A stretch of 7,088 bases of DNA from an uncultured Prevotella sp. (GCA_905202125.1 CAJKQX010000093.1:1-7088); one strand, 5' to 3'; numbered from the stretch's first letter, positions 1-7,034 are shown. Program-made: numbers and translations. The notes: generated by a model not told the origin, from the sequence alone.

Positions 1-1
1 G

Positions 2-55
2 GACGGGTCCTTTTTTTCAGTGCCTTCACTCAGACACACTCAAAGAAACAGTATC
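2..55. repeat. Left copy of a perfect 54-bp terminal inverted repeat
   Basis: This stretch is the exact reverse complement of 7035-7088; identity stops at position 56 (g here, t in the other copy). Read from inside the window outward, both copies start GATACTGTTTC and end in seven A's and GGACCCGTC. Read inward, the outer part is GACGGGTCC followed by seven T's, which resembles the 3' arm and U-tract of a rho-independent terminator whose 5' arm would lie outside the window. That arrangement fits the end of an insertion sequence: gene, terminator, then about 35 bp of terminal sequence. The element itself is not in the window, so its family cannot be named. The repeat length is also close to a common de Bruijn k-mer of 55, so the shared ends may reflect where an assembler stopped at a repeat. 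Confidence 0.9.
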
Positions 56-267
56 GATTTTATAATGAAAAGAGGTGTAGTTATTATGCGTATCTTCACA
101 ATACAAAATCGTACAGGGTTGCTGTACGGTTGGTACAGTGGCTCTGTACTAACTGTACAAAGTTCATGTACGAACCGTACAAAGGCTTTGTACAAAACAG
201 ATAAAAATGTGGATGAGTGACGTGTTCACTATAATGTGGTTGCCAAGATAGTGGATATGGGTGATAA
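56..267. other. Non-coding stretch between the end repeat and the pgk terminator
   Basis: No recognisable gene lies here. The only open frame of note is a plus-strand frame (start candidates at 20, 65 and 86, stop at 220) that runs through the GTAC array; its predicted peptide is low in information and mirrors the DNA repeat, so I do not call it a gene. Besides the array (111-198), a small dyad AGTGA/TCACT lies at 216-230 with a 5-nt loop. I see no TAnnTTTG promoter element on either strand in this stretch. Confidence 0.6.
111..198. repeat. Four-unit, 22-bp-period array of GTAC dyads
   Basis: GTAC occurs eight times, starting at 111, 124, 133, 146, 155, 168, 177 and 190, so the spacing alternates strictly 13, 9, 13, 9, 13, 9, 13. 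The array is therefore four 22-bp units of the form GTACA-N7-TGTAC-N5. Each unit carries a 17-bp dyad; the fourth (177-193) is a perfect palindrome with 8-bp arms and one central base. The bases between the GTAC sites vary, while the GTACA/TGTAC ends are kept. The gaps between units also form a second, shorter set of dyads, for example GTACG/CGTAC at 168-180. The 22-bp period is about two turns of DNA, which would put all units on one face, as in operator or iteron arrays; equally it could be a dispersed intergenic repeat. The role is unknown. Confidence 0.9.
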
Positions 268-305
268 AAACAAAGTCCATTGACGCTTGCCAACGGACTT
301 TGTTT
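268..305 (-). terminator. Rho-independent terminator of pgk
   Basis: Reading the minus strand, an 11-bp perfect stem (arms 295-305 and 268-278, AAACAAAGTCC paired with GGACTTTGTTT) encloses a 16-nt loop and runs straight into a T-rich tail (TTTTTATC). It starts 17 nt after the pgk stop codon. Both arm pairing and tail polarity fit termination of leftward transcription from pgk; the plus strand also has A's before the stem, so weak bidirectional action is possible. Confidence 0.85.
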
Positions 306-322
306 ATATTTATGACGATGTA

Positions 323-1576
323 TTATTCGCCTTTGATAGCTGCTACGCCGGGAAGAACTTTACCCTCGATGGCCTCAAGCATTGCGCCACCACCGGTAGA
401 TACATAGCTTACTTTATCGGCGAGACCGAACTTGTTGACAGCAGCAACAGAGTCGCCACCACCTACAAGTGAGTATGCGCCGTTCTCCTGAGTGGCCTGT
501 GCCACGTATTTGGCTATTTCACCTGTACCGTGTGCGAAATTTTCAAACTCGAATACGCCCACCGGACCGTTCCAAAGGATGGTTTTGGAGCCGAGGATGA
601 TCTTCTTCCAGATTTCCAAACTCTCATCAGAAGCGTCCATTCCTTCCCATCCGTCAGGGATATTATCGATAGGTACGACCTTGCGTTCAGAGTCGTTGGA
701 GAACTCATTGGCTGCAACAGTTGCGACAGAGAGGCTCAGATTTACGCCTTTAGCCTTAGCTTCGGCCATCACGTTGAGTGCTTCGGGCATCAGATCGTCC
801 TCGTGGAGAGACTCACCTATCTTGCCACCCTGTGCCTTAATGAATGTGTAGCCCATACCACCACCGATAATGAGGTTGTCTACCTTGTCGAGCAGGTTTT
901 TGATAACGCCGAGCTTAGAGCTTACCTTTGAACCACCGATAATTGCTGTGAACGGATGTTGAGCGTTCTTCAGCACGTTTTCAATGGCTGTAACCTCTTT
1001 TTCCATGAGGTAACCGAGCATCTTGCTGTCCTCTGCGAAATAGTCGGCGATAACAGCGGTAGACGCGTGACGACGGTGAGCTGTACCGAAGGCATCGTTT
1101 ACGTATACGTCAGCATAAGAAGCGAGCTTCTTGGCGAAATCCTTTTGGCTTTCTTTCATTGCCTTCTTAGCAGCGTCAAACTCGGGAGTACCCTTATCTA
1201 CACCTACGGGTTTGCCTTCCTCTTCGGGATAAAAGCGGAGGTTCTCGAGCAGCAAAGCCTCACCTGCCTTCAGAGAAGCAGCGGCCTCTTCGGCATTGCC
1301 ACAGTCTGCAGCGAACTTAACCTCTACACCAAGAGCTTTGGATACGTTGGGAACGATCTGACCGAGAGACAATTTGGGGTTCACCTTACCTTTTGGTTTG
1401 CCCATATGACTCATCATAATGAGAGCACCACCGTCTGCAAGCACCTTCTTGAGTGTAGGCAGAGCACCACGAATACGGGTTTCATCTGTTACATGGCCAT
1501 TCTCGTCCAATGGCACATTGAAATCCACACGTACAATTGCCTTTTTACCGGCAAAGTTAAATTGATCGATTTTCAT
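323..1576 (-). CDS. pgk: Phosphoglycerate kinase
   Basis: Cytoplasmic glycolytic enzyme that moves a phosphate from 1,3-bisphosphoglycerate to ADP, giving 3-phosphoglycerate and ATP, and works in reverse in gluconeogenesis. The 417-residue product is full length. Visible family motifs are RVDFNVP at residues 16-22, the substrate-binding SHMGKPKG at 56-63, LLENLRF at 109-115, NDAFGTAHRRHAS at 160-172, GGSKVSSK at 214-221, WNGPVG at 335-340, and the nucleotide/hinge motifs GGGDS at 372-376 and STGGGA at 393-398. It is about 20 residues longer than most bacterial PGKs because of an extra charged segment around residues 121-145 between the ENLRF and NDAFG motifs; I recall such an insertion as usual in Bacteroidetes. 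The ATG at 1574-1576 gives the canonical N-terminus; no clear Shine-Dalgarno precedes it. It has its own upstream promoter element and a downstream terminator, so it probably forms a single-gene unit, with possible read-through from queC. Confidence 0.98.
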   Translation of the reverse strand: MKIDQFNFAGKKAIVRVDFNVPLDENGHVTDETRIRGALPTLKKVLADGGALIMMSHMGKPKGKVNPKLSLGQIVPNVSKALGVEVKFAADCGNAEEAAASLKAGEALLLENLRFYPEEEGKPVGVDKGTPEFDAAKKAMKESQKDFAKKLASYADVYVNDAFGTAHRRHASTAVIADYFAEDSKMLGYLMEKEVTAIENVLKNAQHPFTAIIGGSKVSSKLGVIKNLLDKVDNLIIGGGMGYTFIKAQGGKIGESLHEDDLMPEALNVMAEAKAKGVNLSLSVATVAANEFSNDSERKVVPIDNIPDGWEGMDASDESLEIWKKIILGSKTILWNGPVGVFEFENFAHGTGEIAKYVAQATQENGAYSLVGGGDSVAAVNKFGLADKVSYVSTGGGAMLEAIEGKVLPGVAAIKGE

Positions 1577-1641
1577 TTATCTTAATGTTTGAAATTAAAT
1601 ATTGTTGTTGGTTTATGTCTTGAAAATGTTTATACATTTCG

Positions 1642-1649
1642 CAAAGTTA
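1642..1649 (-). promoter_or_regulatory. Bacteroidetes -7 promoter element for pgk
   Basis: The minus strand reads TAACTTTG, matching the Bacteroidetes -7 consensus TAnnTTTG. No TTTG is found at the expected 19-21 nt upstream, so the -33 part is weak or absent. Transcription would begin a few bases further on, leaving an AT-rich leader of about 60 nt before the pgk ATG. The site sits in the queC-pgk gap, which supports independent pgk expression. Confidence 0.6.
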
Positions 1650-1687
1650 ATAATAAAAAATCACATACACCATCACCTAACGTGAAA

Positions 1688-2341
1688 TTATATTTCATAA
1701 ACAGTTTCATCCTCGATTCCGGCATCTCTCAAGGCCTCTTTACGCTCCACGCAAGTGCCACATTTGCCGCAATGCACATCGCCTCCCTTATAGCAACTCC
1801 ACGTCTGAGAGTAGTCCAGGCCGAGACGTTTGCCGATACGCGCGATGCCGGTCTTCGTGATATTGGTGTAAGGGGCAAGGATTCTCACATGATCGTACGT
1901 TCCGTTCTGCGAGGCCGAGTCCATCGCATCGATGAAAGCCGAACGGCAATCGGGGTAGATGGCATGGTCGCCACTATGATTGGCTATGAGCACATTCTTG
2001 AGATGATGGGTCTCGGCTATGCCTATGGCTATCGAGAGCATGATACCATTGCGGAAGGGAACGACAGTTGACTTCATATTATCGTCGTCATACGACCCTT
2101 CGGGTATGACATCGGCACCTTCAAGGAGGCTGCTTTTGAAATATTGTTTCATGAAATCGAACTTGATGATGAAATGCTTGATGCCGAGCCGATCACAATG
2201 CAACTTGGCAAAAGCAATCTCTTTGGCGTTGTGATTACTACCATAATCGAACGTCAGGGCCAAAGCTATATTTTCGCGTCGCTCGTACAGCAACGTCACA
2301 CTGTCCATTCCACCACTTACTATTATTACCGAGTCTTTCAT
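1688..2341 (-). CDS. queC: 7-cyano-7-deazaguanine (preQ0) synthase QueC
   Basis: ATP-dependent cytoplasmic enzyme that converts 7-carboxy-7-deazaguanine and ammonia into preQ0, the precursor of queuosine in tRNA. The 217-residue length is normal. The N-terminal PP-loop that binds ATP reads SGGMDS at residues 9-14; the conserved VPFRNG lies at 94-99; the C-terminal zinc site is formed by C183, C191, C194 and C197 (last three in CGKCGTC). All key residues appear intact. The start at 2339-2341 lies 4 nt after the radA stop, so the two genes are almost certainly co-transcribed with radA first. The usual partner queF, often next to queC in Bacteroidetes, is not downstream; pgk follows instead after 111 bp. 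PreQ0 enzymes are also used in DNA 7-deazaguanine modification, but nothing here suggests that role. Confidence 0.97.
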   Translation of the reverse strand: MKDSVIIVSGGMDSVTLLYERRENIALALTFDYGSNHNAKEIAFAKLHCDRLGIKHFIIKFDFMKQYFKSSLLEGADVIPEGSYDDDNMKSTVVPFRNGIMLSIAIGIAETHHLKNVLIANHSGDHAIYPDCRSAFIDAMDSASQNGTYDHVRILAPYTNITKTGIARIGKRLGLDYSQTWSCYKGGDVHCGKCGTCVERKEALRDAGIEDETVYEI

Positions 2342-2345
2342 TTTC

Positions 2346-3743
2346 TTATCCGAATAATACTCTCAATGCCTCTTCAACCTTGTGTACAGGATGAATATTG
2401 ATTTTATATTTTGTTTTGTCTATTCCCTGAAAATTATATTTGGGAATGATGATATCATTGAAACCGAGTTTCTCGGCCTCAGCCAATCGTTGTTCTATCC
2501 GGCTCACCGGACGCACCTCGCCGCTGAGTCCCACCTCGCCTGTCATACACCATCCGGGTTCAATGGCTGTATCTACATTGCTTGACAGCACTGCGGCAAT
2601 CACGCTAAGGTCCATTGCCAGGTCCGTCACACGCAGCCCTCCGGCGATATTGATAAAAACATCTTTCTGCATCAACTTGAACCCGACCCTCTTTTCGAGC
2701 ACAGCCAGAAGCATATTGAGTCTGCGCTGGTCGAAACCTGTGGCCGAACGCTGGGGTGTGCCATAAGCTGCCGATGACACAAGCGCCTGTGTCTCCATCA
2801 AGAACGGCCGAATACCCTCGATGGCCGAACTGATAGCTATGCCAGAAAGGCCTTCATGATCCTGCGTAATCAGCAGTTCGGAGGGGTTGCTCACCTGGCG
2901 CAGCCCTGTCTGTTGCATTTCGTAAATACCTATTTCGGATGTGCTGCCGAAACGATTCTTTATCGATCGCAGGATGCGATACATATAATGCTGGTCGCCC
3001 TCAAACTGTATGACAGTGTCGACAATGTGTTCCAGTATCTTGGGTCCGGCCAATGTGCCTTCTTTATTGATGTGGCCTATGAGGATAACGGGCACTCCGC
3101 TACTCTTGGCAAATCGCAAAAGCGCGGCTGCACACTCTCTCACCTGGGTGATACTGCCCGGACTGCTGTCCACATTCTCCGACATGATGGTCTGAATAGA
3201 ATCGACTATGACCAGATCGGGCGCTACATTATTAATATGTACGAAGATTTTGTCGAGGGATGTCTCGCAAAGAATGACGACATTATCATTATTATCCGTC
3301 ACCCTTTCATGCCGAGAGCCGGCAAGGCGGCAGGCTCTCATCTTCAGTTGCTTGGCACTTTCCTCACCGCTGACATAGAGTATCTTGCGGTCAGGAATAT
3401 TGAGTATGGTCTGCAAAGTGAGAGTACTCTTGCCGATACCCGGTTCGCCACCCAACAGCACTATACTGCCCGGCACCAAGCCGCCGCCGAGCACTCTGTT
3501 CAGTTCACTGTCGTTCATATCCAAACGCGGATCGTCCTGATACGGAATATCCTTGAGCTTCATGGGCGAACTACCTGACACGGAAACATGAGTGGCCGGT
3601 TTGTTCAAAGAAAATGAGGTATTGGCAGACAATTTTATCTCTTTGAATGTATTCCAAAGACCACAATTAGGACATTTGCCTATCCATTTTGCAGACTCGT
3701 GTCCGCAATTGTCGCAAACATAAGCAATTTTGTCTTTTGCCAT
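2346..3743 (-). CDS. radA: DNA repair protein RadA
   Basis: RadA is a RecA-related hexameric ATPase that drives branch migration and processing of recombination intermediates; it acts on DNA in the cytoplasm. The 465-residue protein has the full domain order: a zinc finger with C10, C13, C24 and C27; a RecA-like core with Walker A GEPGIGKST at residues 99-107, Walker B LVIVD at 177-181 and the RadA signature KNRFG at 262-266; then a Lon-protease-like domain from about 350 to the end, including DVFINIAGGLRVTD (361-374) and TGEVGLSGEVRPV (401-413). As in other RadA proteins, the Lon-like part is expected to be structural and not proteolytic. The ATG at 3741-3743 gives the standard N-terminus just before the zinc finger. 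It is the first gene of a radA-queC operon and is transcribed away from the lipoprotein gene. Nothing in it looks broken. Confidence 0.98.
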   Translation of the reverse strand: MAKDKIAYVCDNCGHESAKWIGKCPNCGLWNTFKEIKLSANTSFSLNKPATHVSVSGSSPMKLKDIPYQDDPRLDMNDSELNRVLGGGLVPGSIVLLGGEPGIGKSTLTLQTILNIPDRKILYVSGEESAKQLKMRACRLAGSRHERVTDNNDNVVILCETSLDKIFVHINNVAPDLVIVDSIQTIMSENVDSSPGSITQVRECAAALLRFAKSSGVPVILIGHINKEGTLAGPKILEHIVDTVIQFEGDQHYMYRILRSIKNRFGSTSEIGIYEMQQTGLRQVSNPSELLITQDHEGLSGIAISSAIEGIRPFLMETQALVSSAAYGTPQRSATGFDQRRLNMLLAVLEKRVGFKLMQKDVFINIAGGLRVTDLAMDLSVIAAVLSSNVDTAIEPGWCMTGEVGLSGEVRPVSRIEQRLAEAEKLGFNDIIIPKYNFQGIDKTKYKINIHPVHKVEEALRVLFG

Positions 3744-3760
3744 TTATATACTATTTCCCA

Positions 3761-3791
3761 CAAAAGTACAAATATTTTTCTTTGTTACAAA
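3761..3791 (-). promoter_or_regulatory. radA-queC promoter (TTTG-N19-TAnnTTTG)
   Basis: On the minus strand, TTTG (plus positions 3788-3791) is followed after exactly 19 nt by TACTTTTG (plus 3761-3768), a full match to the Bacteroidetes primary sigma-factor promoter. Transcription would start near 3758, giving a leader of roughly 15 nt with no clear Shine-Dalgarno. Its -33 element falls inside the spacer of the opposing lipoprotein promoter. Confidence 0.75.
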
Positions 3792-3808
3792 ATTTATTGC
3801 TATTTTTG
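3781..3808 (+). promoter_or_regulatory. Promoter of the lipoprotein-TPR unit
   Basis: TTTG at 3781-3784 and TATTTTTG at 3801-3808 match the two Bacteroidetes promoter elements, but the spacer is 16 nt, shorter than the usual 19-21. The -7 element ends only 4 nt before the ATG at 3813, so the transcript would be leaderless or nearly so. The short spacer suggests a weak or regulated promoter. Confidence 0.55.
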
Positions 3809-3812
3809 CCTT

Positions 3813-4727
3813 ATGAATAAAGTTATTTTCAATACAATAAGTGTCTTCATTATCTTCATTCTTTTCTCTTGCGGAGAGTCGGCCACAGAGCGTCAAAACA
3901 AGTTGAAGAAAGAGCGGGAGATGGCTCTTAAAGCAGAAAAAATGGCACTAAAGATAGCGGTGAACCCTACCCTCGACTGTCTGCCTGTATTCGTAGCCCA
4001 AGAAAACAAAATGTTTGAAAACCAGAAAGTGAGCGTGCTGCTCAAGCTATTCAACGCGCAGATGGATTGCGACACGGCTTTCATAGGCAAAAGCGTGGAA
4101 GGAATGTTCTCTGATTTGGTACATACAGAGTTCTTGAAACGCCATAATAAAATCAAAATGGACTACGTATCGTCGACCAACGCTTATTGGCAACTCTTAT
4201 CAAACCACCGTGCGCGCATAAAAAGCACTAGTCAGATGAACGACAAGATGGTGGGCATGACGCGTTTCTCTGCTACAGATTTCCTCACCTCGAAGACATT
4301 GACGAAGAACGACCACTCCCAACAGTTCAGAATACAGATCAACGATATGAACATACGTCTTGCCATGCTGCTCAACAATGAGATTGATGCCGTGTGGCTG
4401 CAAGAACCATTCGCCGCAACGGCCCGTTCGAAAGGTCATCATGTCATTGCTGACAGCCGTGACTATAAAAACAATTTGGGCGTCATCGCTTTCCGTTCCG
4501 AACTGAACGCCAACAAGATGCGAAACAGGCAGATTGCGGCCTTCATAAAAACATACAATATGGCTTGTGACTCAATCAATAAGAACGGAATAGGCCATTA
4601 TGCCGACATCATACACAAATATTGTAAAGTGAACGACAAGACTATCAAGGCGATAGAAAAGCAAAAATACAACCATGCCGGTTATCCTGACAAAGCGGAT
4701 ATCGAGGTGGCTAAATCATTCTATTGA
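3813..4727 (+). CDS. Lipoprotein with ABC-type substrate-binding (NMT1/SsuA-like) fold
   Basis: Predicted 304-residue lipoprotein. Residues 1-20 are a lipoprotein signal peptide: K3, a hydrophobic stretch at 9-18, and lipobox LFSC with the acylated cysteine at 20. A charged, probably helical linker follows (27-44), then a domain that begins LKIAVNPTLDCLPVFVAQE (46-64) and contains INDMNIRLAMLLNNEIDAVW (176-195) and LQEPFAATA (196-204). This pattern (strand, then a residue run leading into 'a-q-e-n-k-m-f', and later a 'number of sites/low value/EP' stretch) resembles periplasmic binding proteins of the NMT1/THI5, SsuA/TauA class, which bind small molecules such as pyrimidines, sulfonates or nitrate. 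The ligand cannot be read from sequence. The frame stays open upstream to 3699, but 3813 is chosen because it starts the signal peptide and follows the promoter. No permease or ATPase gene is next to it; the next gene, 38 nt on, encodes a TPR protein. Confidence 0.8.
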   Translation: MNKVIFNTISVFIIFILFSCGESATERQNKLKKEREMALKAEKMALKIAVNPTLDCLPVFVAQENKMFENQKVSVLLKLFNAQMDCDTAFIGKSVEGMFSDLVHTEFLKRHNKIKMDYVSSTNAYWQLLSNHRARIKSTSQMNDKMVGMTRFSATDFLTSKTLTKNDHSQQFRIQINDMNIRLAMLLNNEIDAVWLQEPFAATARSKGHHVIADSRDYKNNLGVIAFRSELNANKMRNRQIAAFIKTYNMACDSINKNGIGHYADIIHKYCKVNDKTIKAIEKQKYNHAGYPDKADIEVAKSFY

Positions 4728-4765
4728 AACGGATTTTTCCCTTCACTTACTTTCCATAAAGTACT

Positions 4766-6922
4766 ATGCTGGATAACATCAAAAAATGTATCACCGAGGA
4801 GAAAAATCTCGGTAAGGCCTTAAAACTCTTGCGCTCGGAGATTGACAATAACAACCGAGCCGTGGTATCTTCACGGTTGGAGGAAATAGAAAACAACTAC
4901 CGTCTCATGTGTGATTACATGCTCAGAGGATTCAAAGATCCTCAAAGAGACCGGGTGTACAACGAATTGCTGAACGCTGCTTATCGTATTTACAATTCAA
5001 TCAAACTGTATGAACGCATAAGAAGATTCAGATCGTATTCAGACGCTCACGCCAAATCGAAGGGGTTGTTGGCTCAACCGGAACAGATATACACGACGTT
5101 GGAAGGTTTCGTTCAGGAGATCGCCTTGTCTTCACTCGAACTTGAAAATGTGCACGAAGACACCCTCCACTCCACATATTCGGAGCATCAACAATACATC
5201 TCGACAGTTTTCAACGAGATTTTGGCTTCCGATCAATGGGCGGACAATACCCGCGATACATTATTACGGATAATTACATCACCGACAATCGATGCCAATG
5301 ATGCTCAAATGATTGTAAGCGCCATAACACTCGCGTGTCTTAACATATTTGATATCAATAAATGGGCTACGCTGGCCAGTGCTTACGAGAATGCCACGAA
5401 TGAGAAGGTGAGACAGCGCGCGCTCGTTGGTTGGGCATTGTCAACACCAAAAGAGTGCGCGTTCGGGGAAATAGAAAATACGTTGTCGCGTCTTTGCGCC
5501 AACGACATTACGCGCAAAGAACTTTTGGAATTTCAGTTCCAACTCTACTATTGCAACAATACCGACGCGGACAACGAAAAGATTAAGCACGACATCATGC
5601 CTAACATCATAAAAAACAATAATTTCGAAATCACACGCACGGGTATCATCGAGAAAGATGACGACCCGATGCGTGATATTCTTGACTCGGGAGAGGCCGA
5701 ACGAGAGTTGGAGGAAATGGAAAAATCGTTCAACAGGATGATAGACATGCAGAAATCGGGCTCAGATATATATTTCGGAGGGTTCGCACAGATGAAACGG
5801 TTCCCTTTCTTCTACCATCTCAGCAACTGGTTCTGCCCGTTCTACATCGACCATCCGCAGCTTTCGAACCTGAAAAAGGATGTCAAAGACAGCCCGTTAT
5901 TTACGAAAATGTTCAGCAAAGGACCGTTCTGCGAATCAGATAAATATTCATTCATGCTCGCCCTCTCATCCGTTTTCGACTCTATTCCGGCCAATGTGAA
6001 GGAACTGCTCAACAATCCGGATTCATCGATAATGGGTTTTGGGGCCGAAATACAAAACACGGAGACACCCGTTTATATTCGTCGCATGTACTTACAGGAT
6101 TTGTACAGATTTTTCCGACTGAATCAATACAAGGAAGATTTTGTGAATCCGTTTGTCAATAAGACGGGAACCAACCTTTTTCTTGCTACCTCATCGTTCA
6201 GAAAACATCTTTCTGACGATGAAATAATGACACTTGACAAATTTCTTTTCAAGCACAAGGAGTATCACGATGTTTTGAAACTGGCCGATACAAACAATAT
6301 TAACAAAAACTACGACCATCTTCTCCTTGTTGCCATAAGCAATATCAAAACCGGTAAGTATGAAGTTGCCCTGCGACTGCTGAACATTATTTTAGAGAAT
6401 CAACCGGACAACGAACAGGCTCTCAAGAGTATGGCCCAGCTGTCGTTCATATTGCATGACTACAAACAGTCTGTACATTTCTACCAACGGCTTCACACTT
6501 CACATCCCGAAAACAAGTCTTACGCTTTAAACTTGGGAATAGCTCAAGTCAGTTGTGACAAAACAGACGAAGGAATGTCACTGCTTTTCAAACTCAGTTT
6601 CGAACATCCGGATGACATTAATATCAATCGCGCCCTGTCATGGGGATATCTCATTCAGGGAAGACCAGACAATGCCATCCAATTGTATGAAAAGATCATA
6701 AACAGCGGTAATGATATTCCGTCTGATTATCTGAATGCCGGATACGCCCAATATTTTCTCTCGAACATAAAAGGAGCCATCTCCCTTTTCAGGAAATACA
6801 TTTCCTTATCAGACGACAACCGCAATATCTTCGATAATTTCAAGGAAGACGAGATACTAATGAAGATATACAATATCTCAATGTCCGAACAAATGATAAT
6901 CATGGACTTGATTGATAATTAG
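4766..6922 (+). CDS. Large TPR-repeat protein of unknown function
   Basis: A 718-residue protein without signal peptide or membrane segment, so probably cytoplasmic. The C-terminal part has about five tetratricopeptide repeats (roughly residues 515-548, 549-582, 583-616, 617-650 and 651-684), recognisable by the alternating small/aromatic helix pattern and P-D/E-N-type turns (QPDN, HPEN, HPDD); TPRs usually bind other proteins. The N-terminal 500 residues are mostly helical and acidic with no domain I can name. A charged segment at 306-330 (EAERELEEMEK) leads into an aromatic-rich, well-ordered block, GGFAQMKRFPFF at 338-349 and NWFCPFYIDHP at 354-364, which I recall as a recurrent signature of Bacteroidales TPR proteins of this size. 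It starts 38 nt after the lipoprotein stop with no clear promoter of its own and is followed by a strong terminator, so the two genes probably form one operon. Function unknown; a scaffold or regulator linked to the lipoprotein is inference only. Confidence 0.85.
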   Translation: MLDNIKKCITEEKNLGKALKLLRSEIDNNNRAVVSSRLEEIENNYRLMCDYMLRGFKDPQRDRVYNELLNAAYRIYNSIKLYERIRRFRSYSDAHAKSKGLLAQPEQIYTTLEGFVQEIALSSLELENVHEDTLHSTYSEHQQYISTVFNEILASDQWADNTRDTLLRIITSPTIDANDAQMIVSAITLACLNIFDINKWATLASAYENATNEKVRQRALVGWALSTPKECAFGEIENTLSRLCANDITRKELLEFQFQLYYCNNTDADNEKIKHDIMPNIIKNNNFEITRTGIIEKDDDPMRDILDSGEAERELEEMEKSFNRMIDMQKSGSDIYFGGFAQMKRFPFFYHLSNWFCPFYIDHPQLSNLKKDVKDSPLFTKMFSKGPFCESDKYSFMLALSSVFDSIPANVKELLNNPDSSIMGFGAEIQNTETPVYIRRMYLQDLYRFFRLNQYKEDFVNPFVNKTGTNLFLATSSFRKHLSDDEIMTLDKFLFKHKEYHDVLKLADTNNINKNYDHLLLVAISNIKTGKYEVALRLLNIILENQPDNEQALKSMAQLSFILHDYKQSVHFYQRLHTSHPENKSYALNLGIAQVSCDKTDEGMSLLFKLSFEHPDDININRALSWGYLIQGRPDNAIQLYEKIINSGNDIPSDYLNAGYAQYFLSNIKGAISLFRKYISLSDDNRNIFDNFKEDEILMKIYNISMSEQMIIMDLIDN

Positions 6923-6944
6923 CTCTTTGTGAGAATATAAACTG

Positions 6945-6986
6945 AATAGTTGGAGAGTCTTTATCACACTTTCCAACTATTTTGTT
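6945..6986 (+). terminator. Rho-independent terminator after the TPR gene
   Basis: Arms 6945-6958 and 6968-6981 (AATAGTTGGAGAGT with ACTTTCCAACTATT) form a 14-bp stem with one G-U pair around a 9-nt loop, followed by TTTGTTTTAAG. It begins 22 nt after the TPR stop codon and closes the lipoprotein-TPR transcription unit. Confidence 0.88.
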
Positions 6987-7034
6987 TTAAGCCCATTGAT
7001 GATAATAATCCATGTGATGCCCATCTGTCAATTA

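Noticed and set aside
111..198. GTAC array as a CRISPR array
   Set aside because: Units are 22 bp with no long conserved repeat and no 30-bp spacers; conservation is confined to the dyad ends.
20..220. Plus-strand open frame of 66 codons through the GTAC array (starts at 20, 65 or 86)
   Set aside because: It begins inside the end repeat or in sequence lacking a promoter, its peptide mirrors the 22-bp DNA repeat, and it has no domain or compositional sign of a real protein.
956..1585. 209-codon open frame antisense to pgk
   Set aside because: It lies entirely opposite a complete, well-recognised pgk; long antisense frames are common opposite such genes and the peptide has no recognisable motif.
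1651..1687. Possible rho-independent terminator after queC
   Set aside because: The stem is only about 4 bp (GTGA/TCAC) with mismatched flanks, despite a following T-run; not strong enough to call.
1589..2071. 160-codon plus-strand open frame opposite queC and across its downstream gap
   Set aside because: Shadow of queC with no family resemblance; its first part only runs through the AT-rich gap.
1688..2341. queC as part of a DNA 7-deazaguanine modification (dpd-type) system
   Set aside because: No tRNA-guanine-transglycosylase-like or other modification genes are nearby, and the neighbour radA is a core gene; ordinary queuosine synthesis is sufficient.
2856..3578. 240-codon open frame antisense to radA
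   Set aside because: Complementary to the conserved RadA core, with no promoter, no ribosome signal and no recognisable domain.
3699..3812. N-terminal extension of the lipoprotein gene upstream of 3813
   Set aside because: It would overlap the radA start and both promoters, and would bury the lipoprotein signal peptide behind 38 residues with no export signal.
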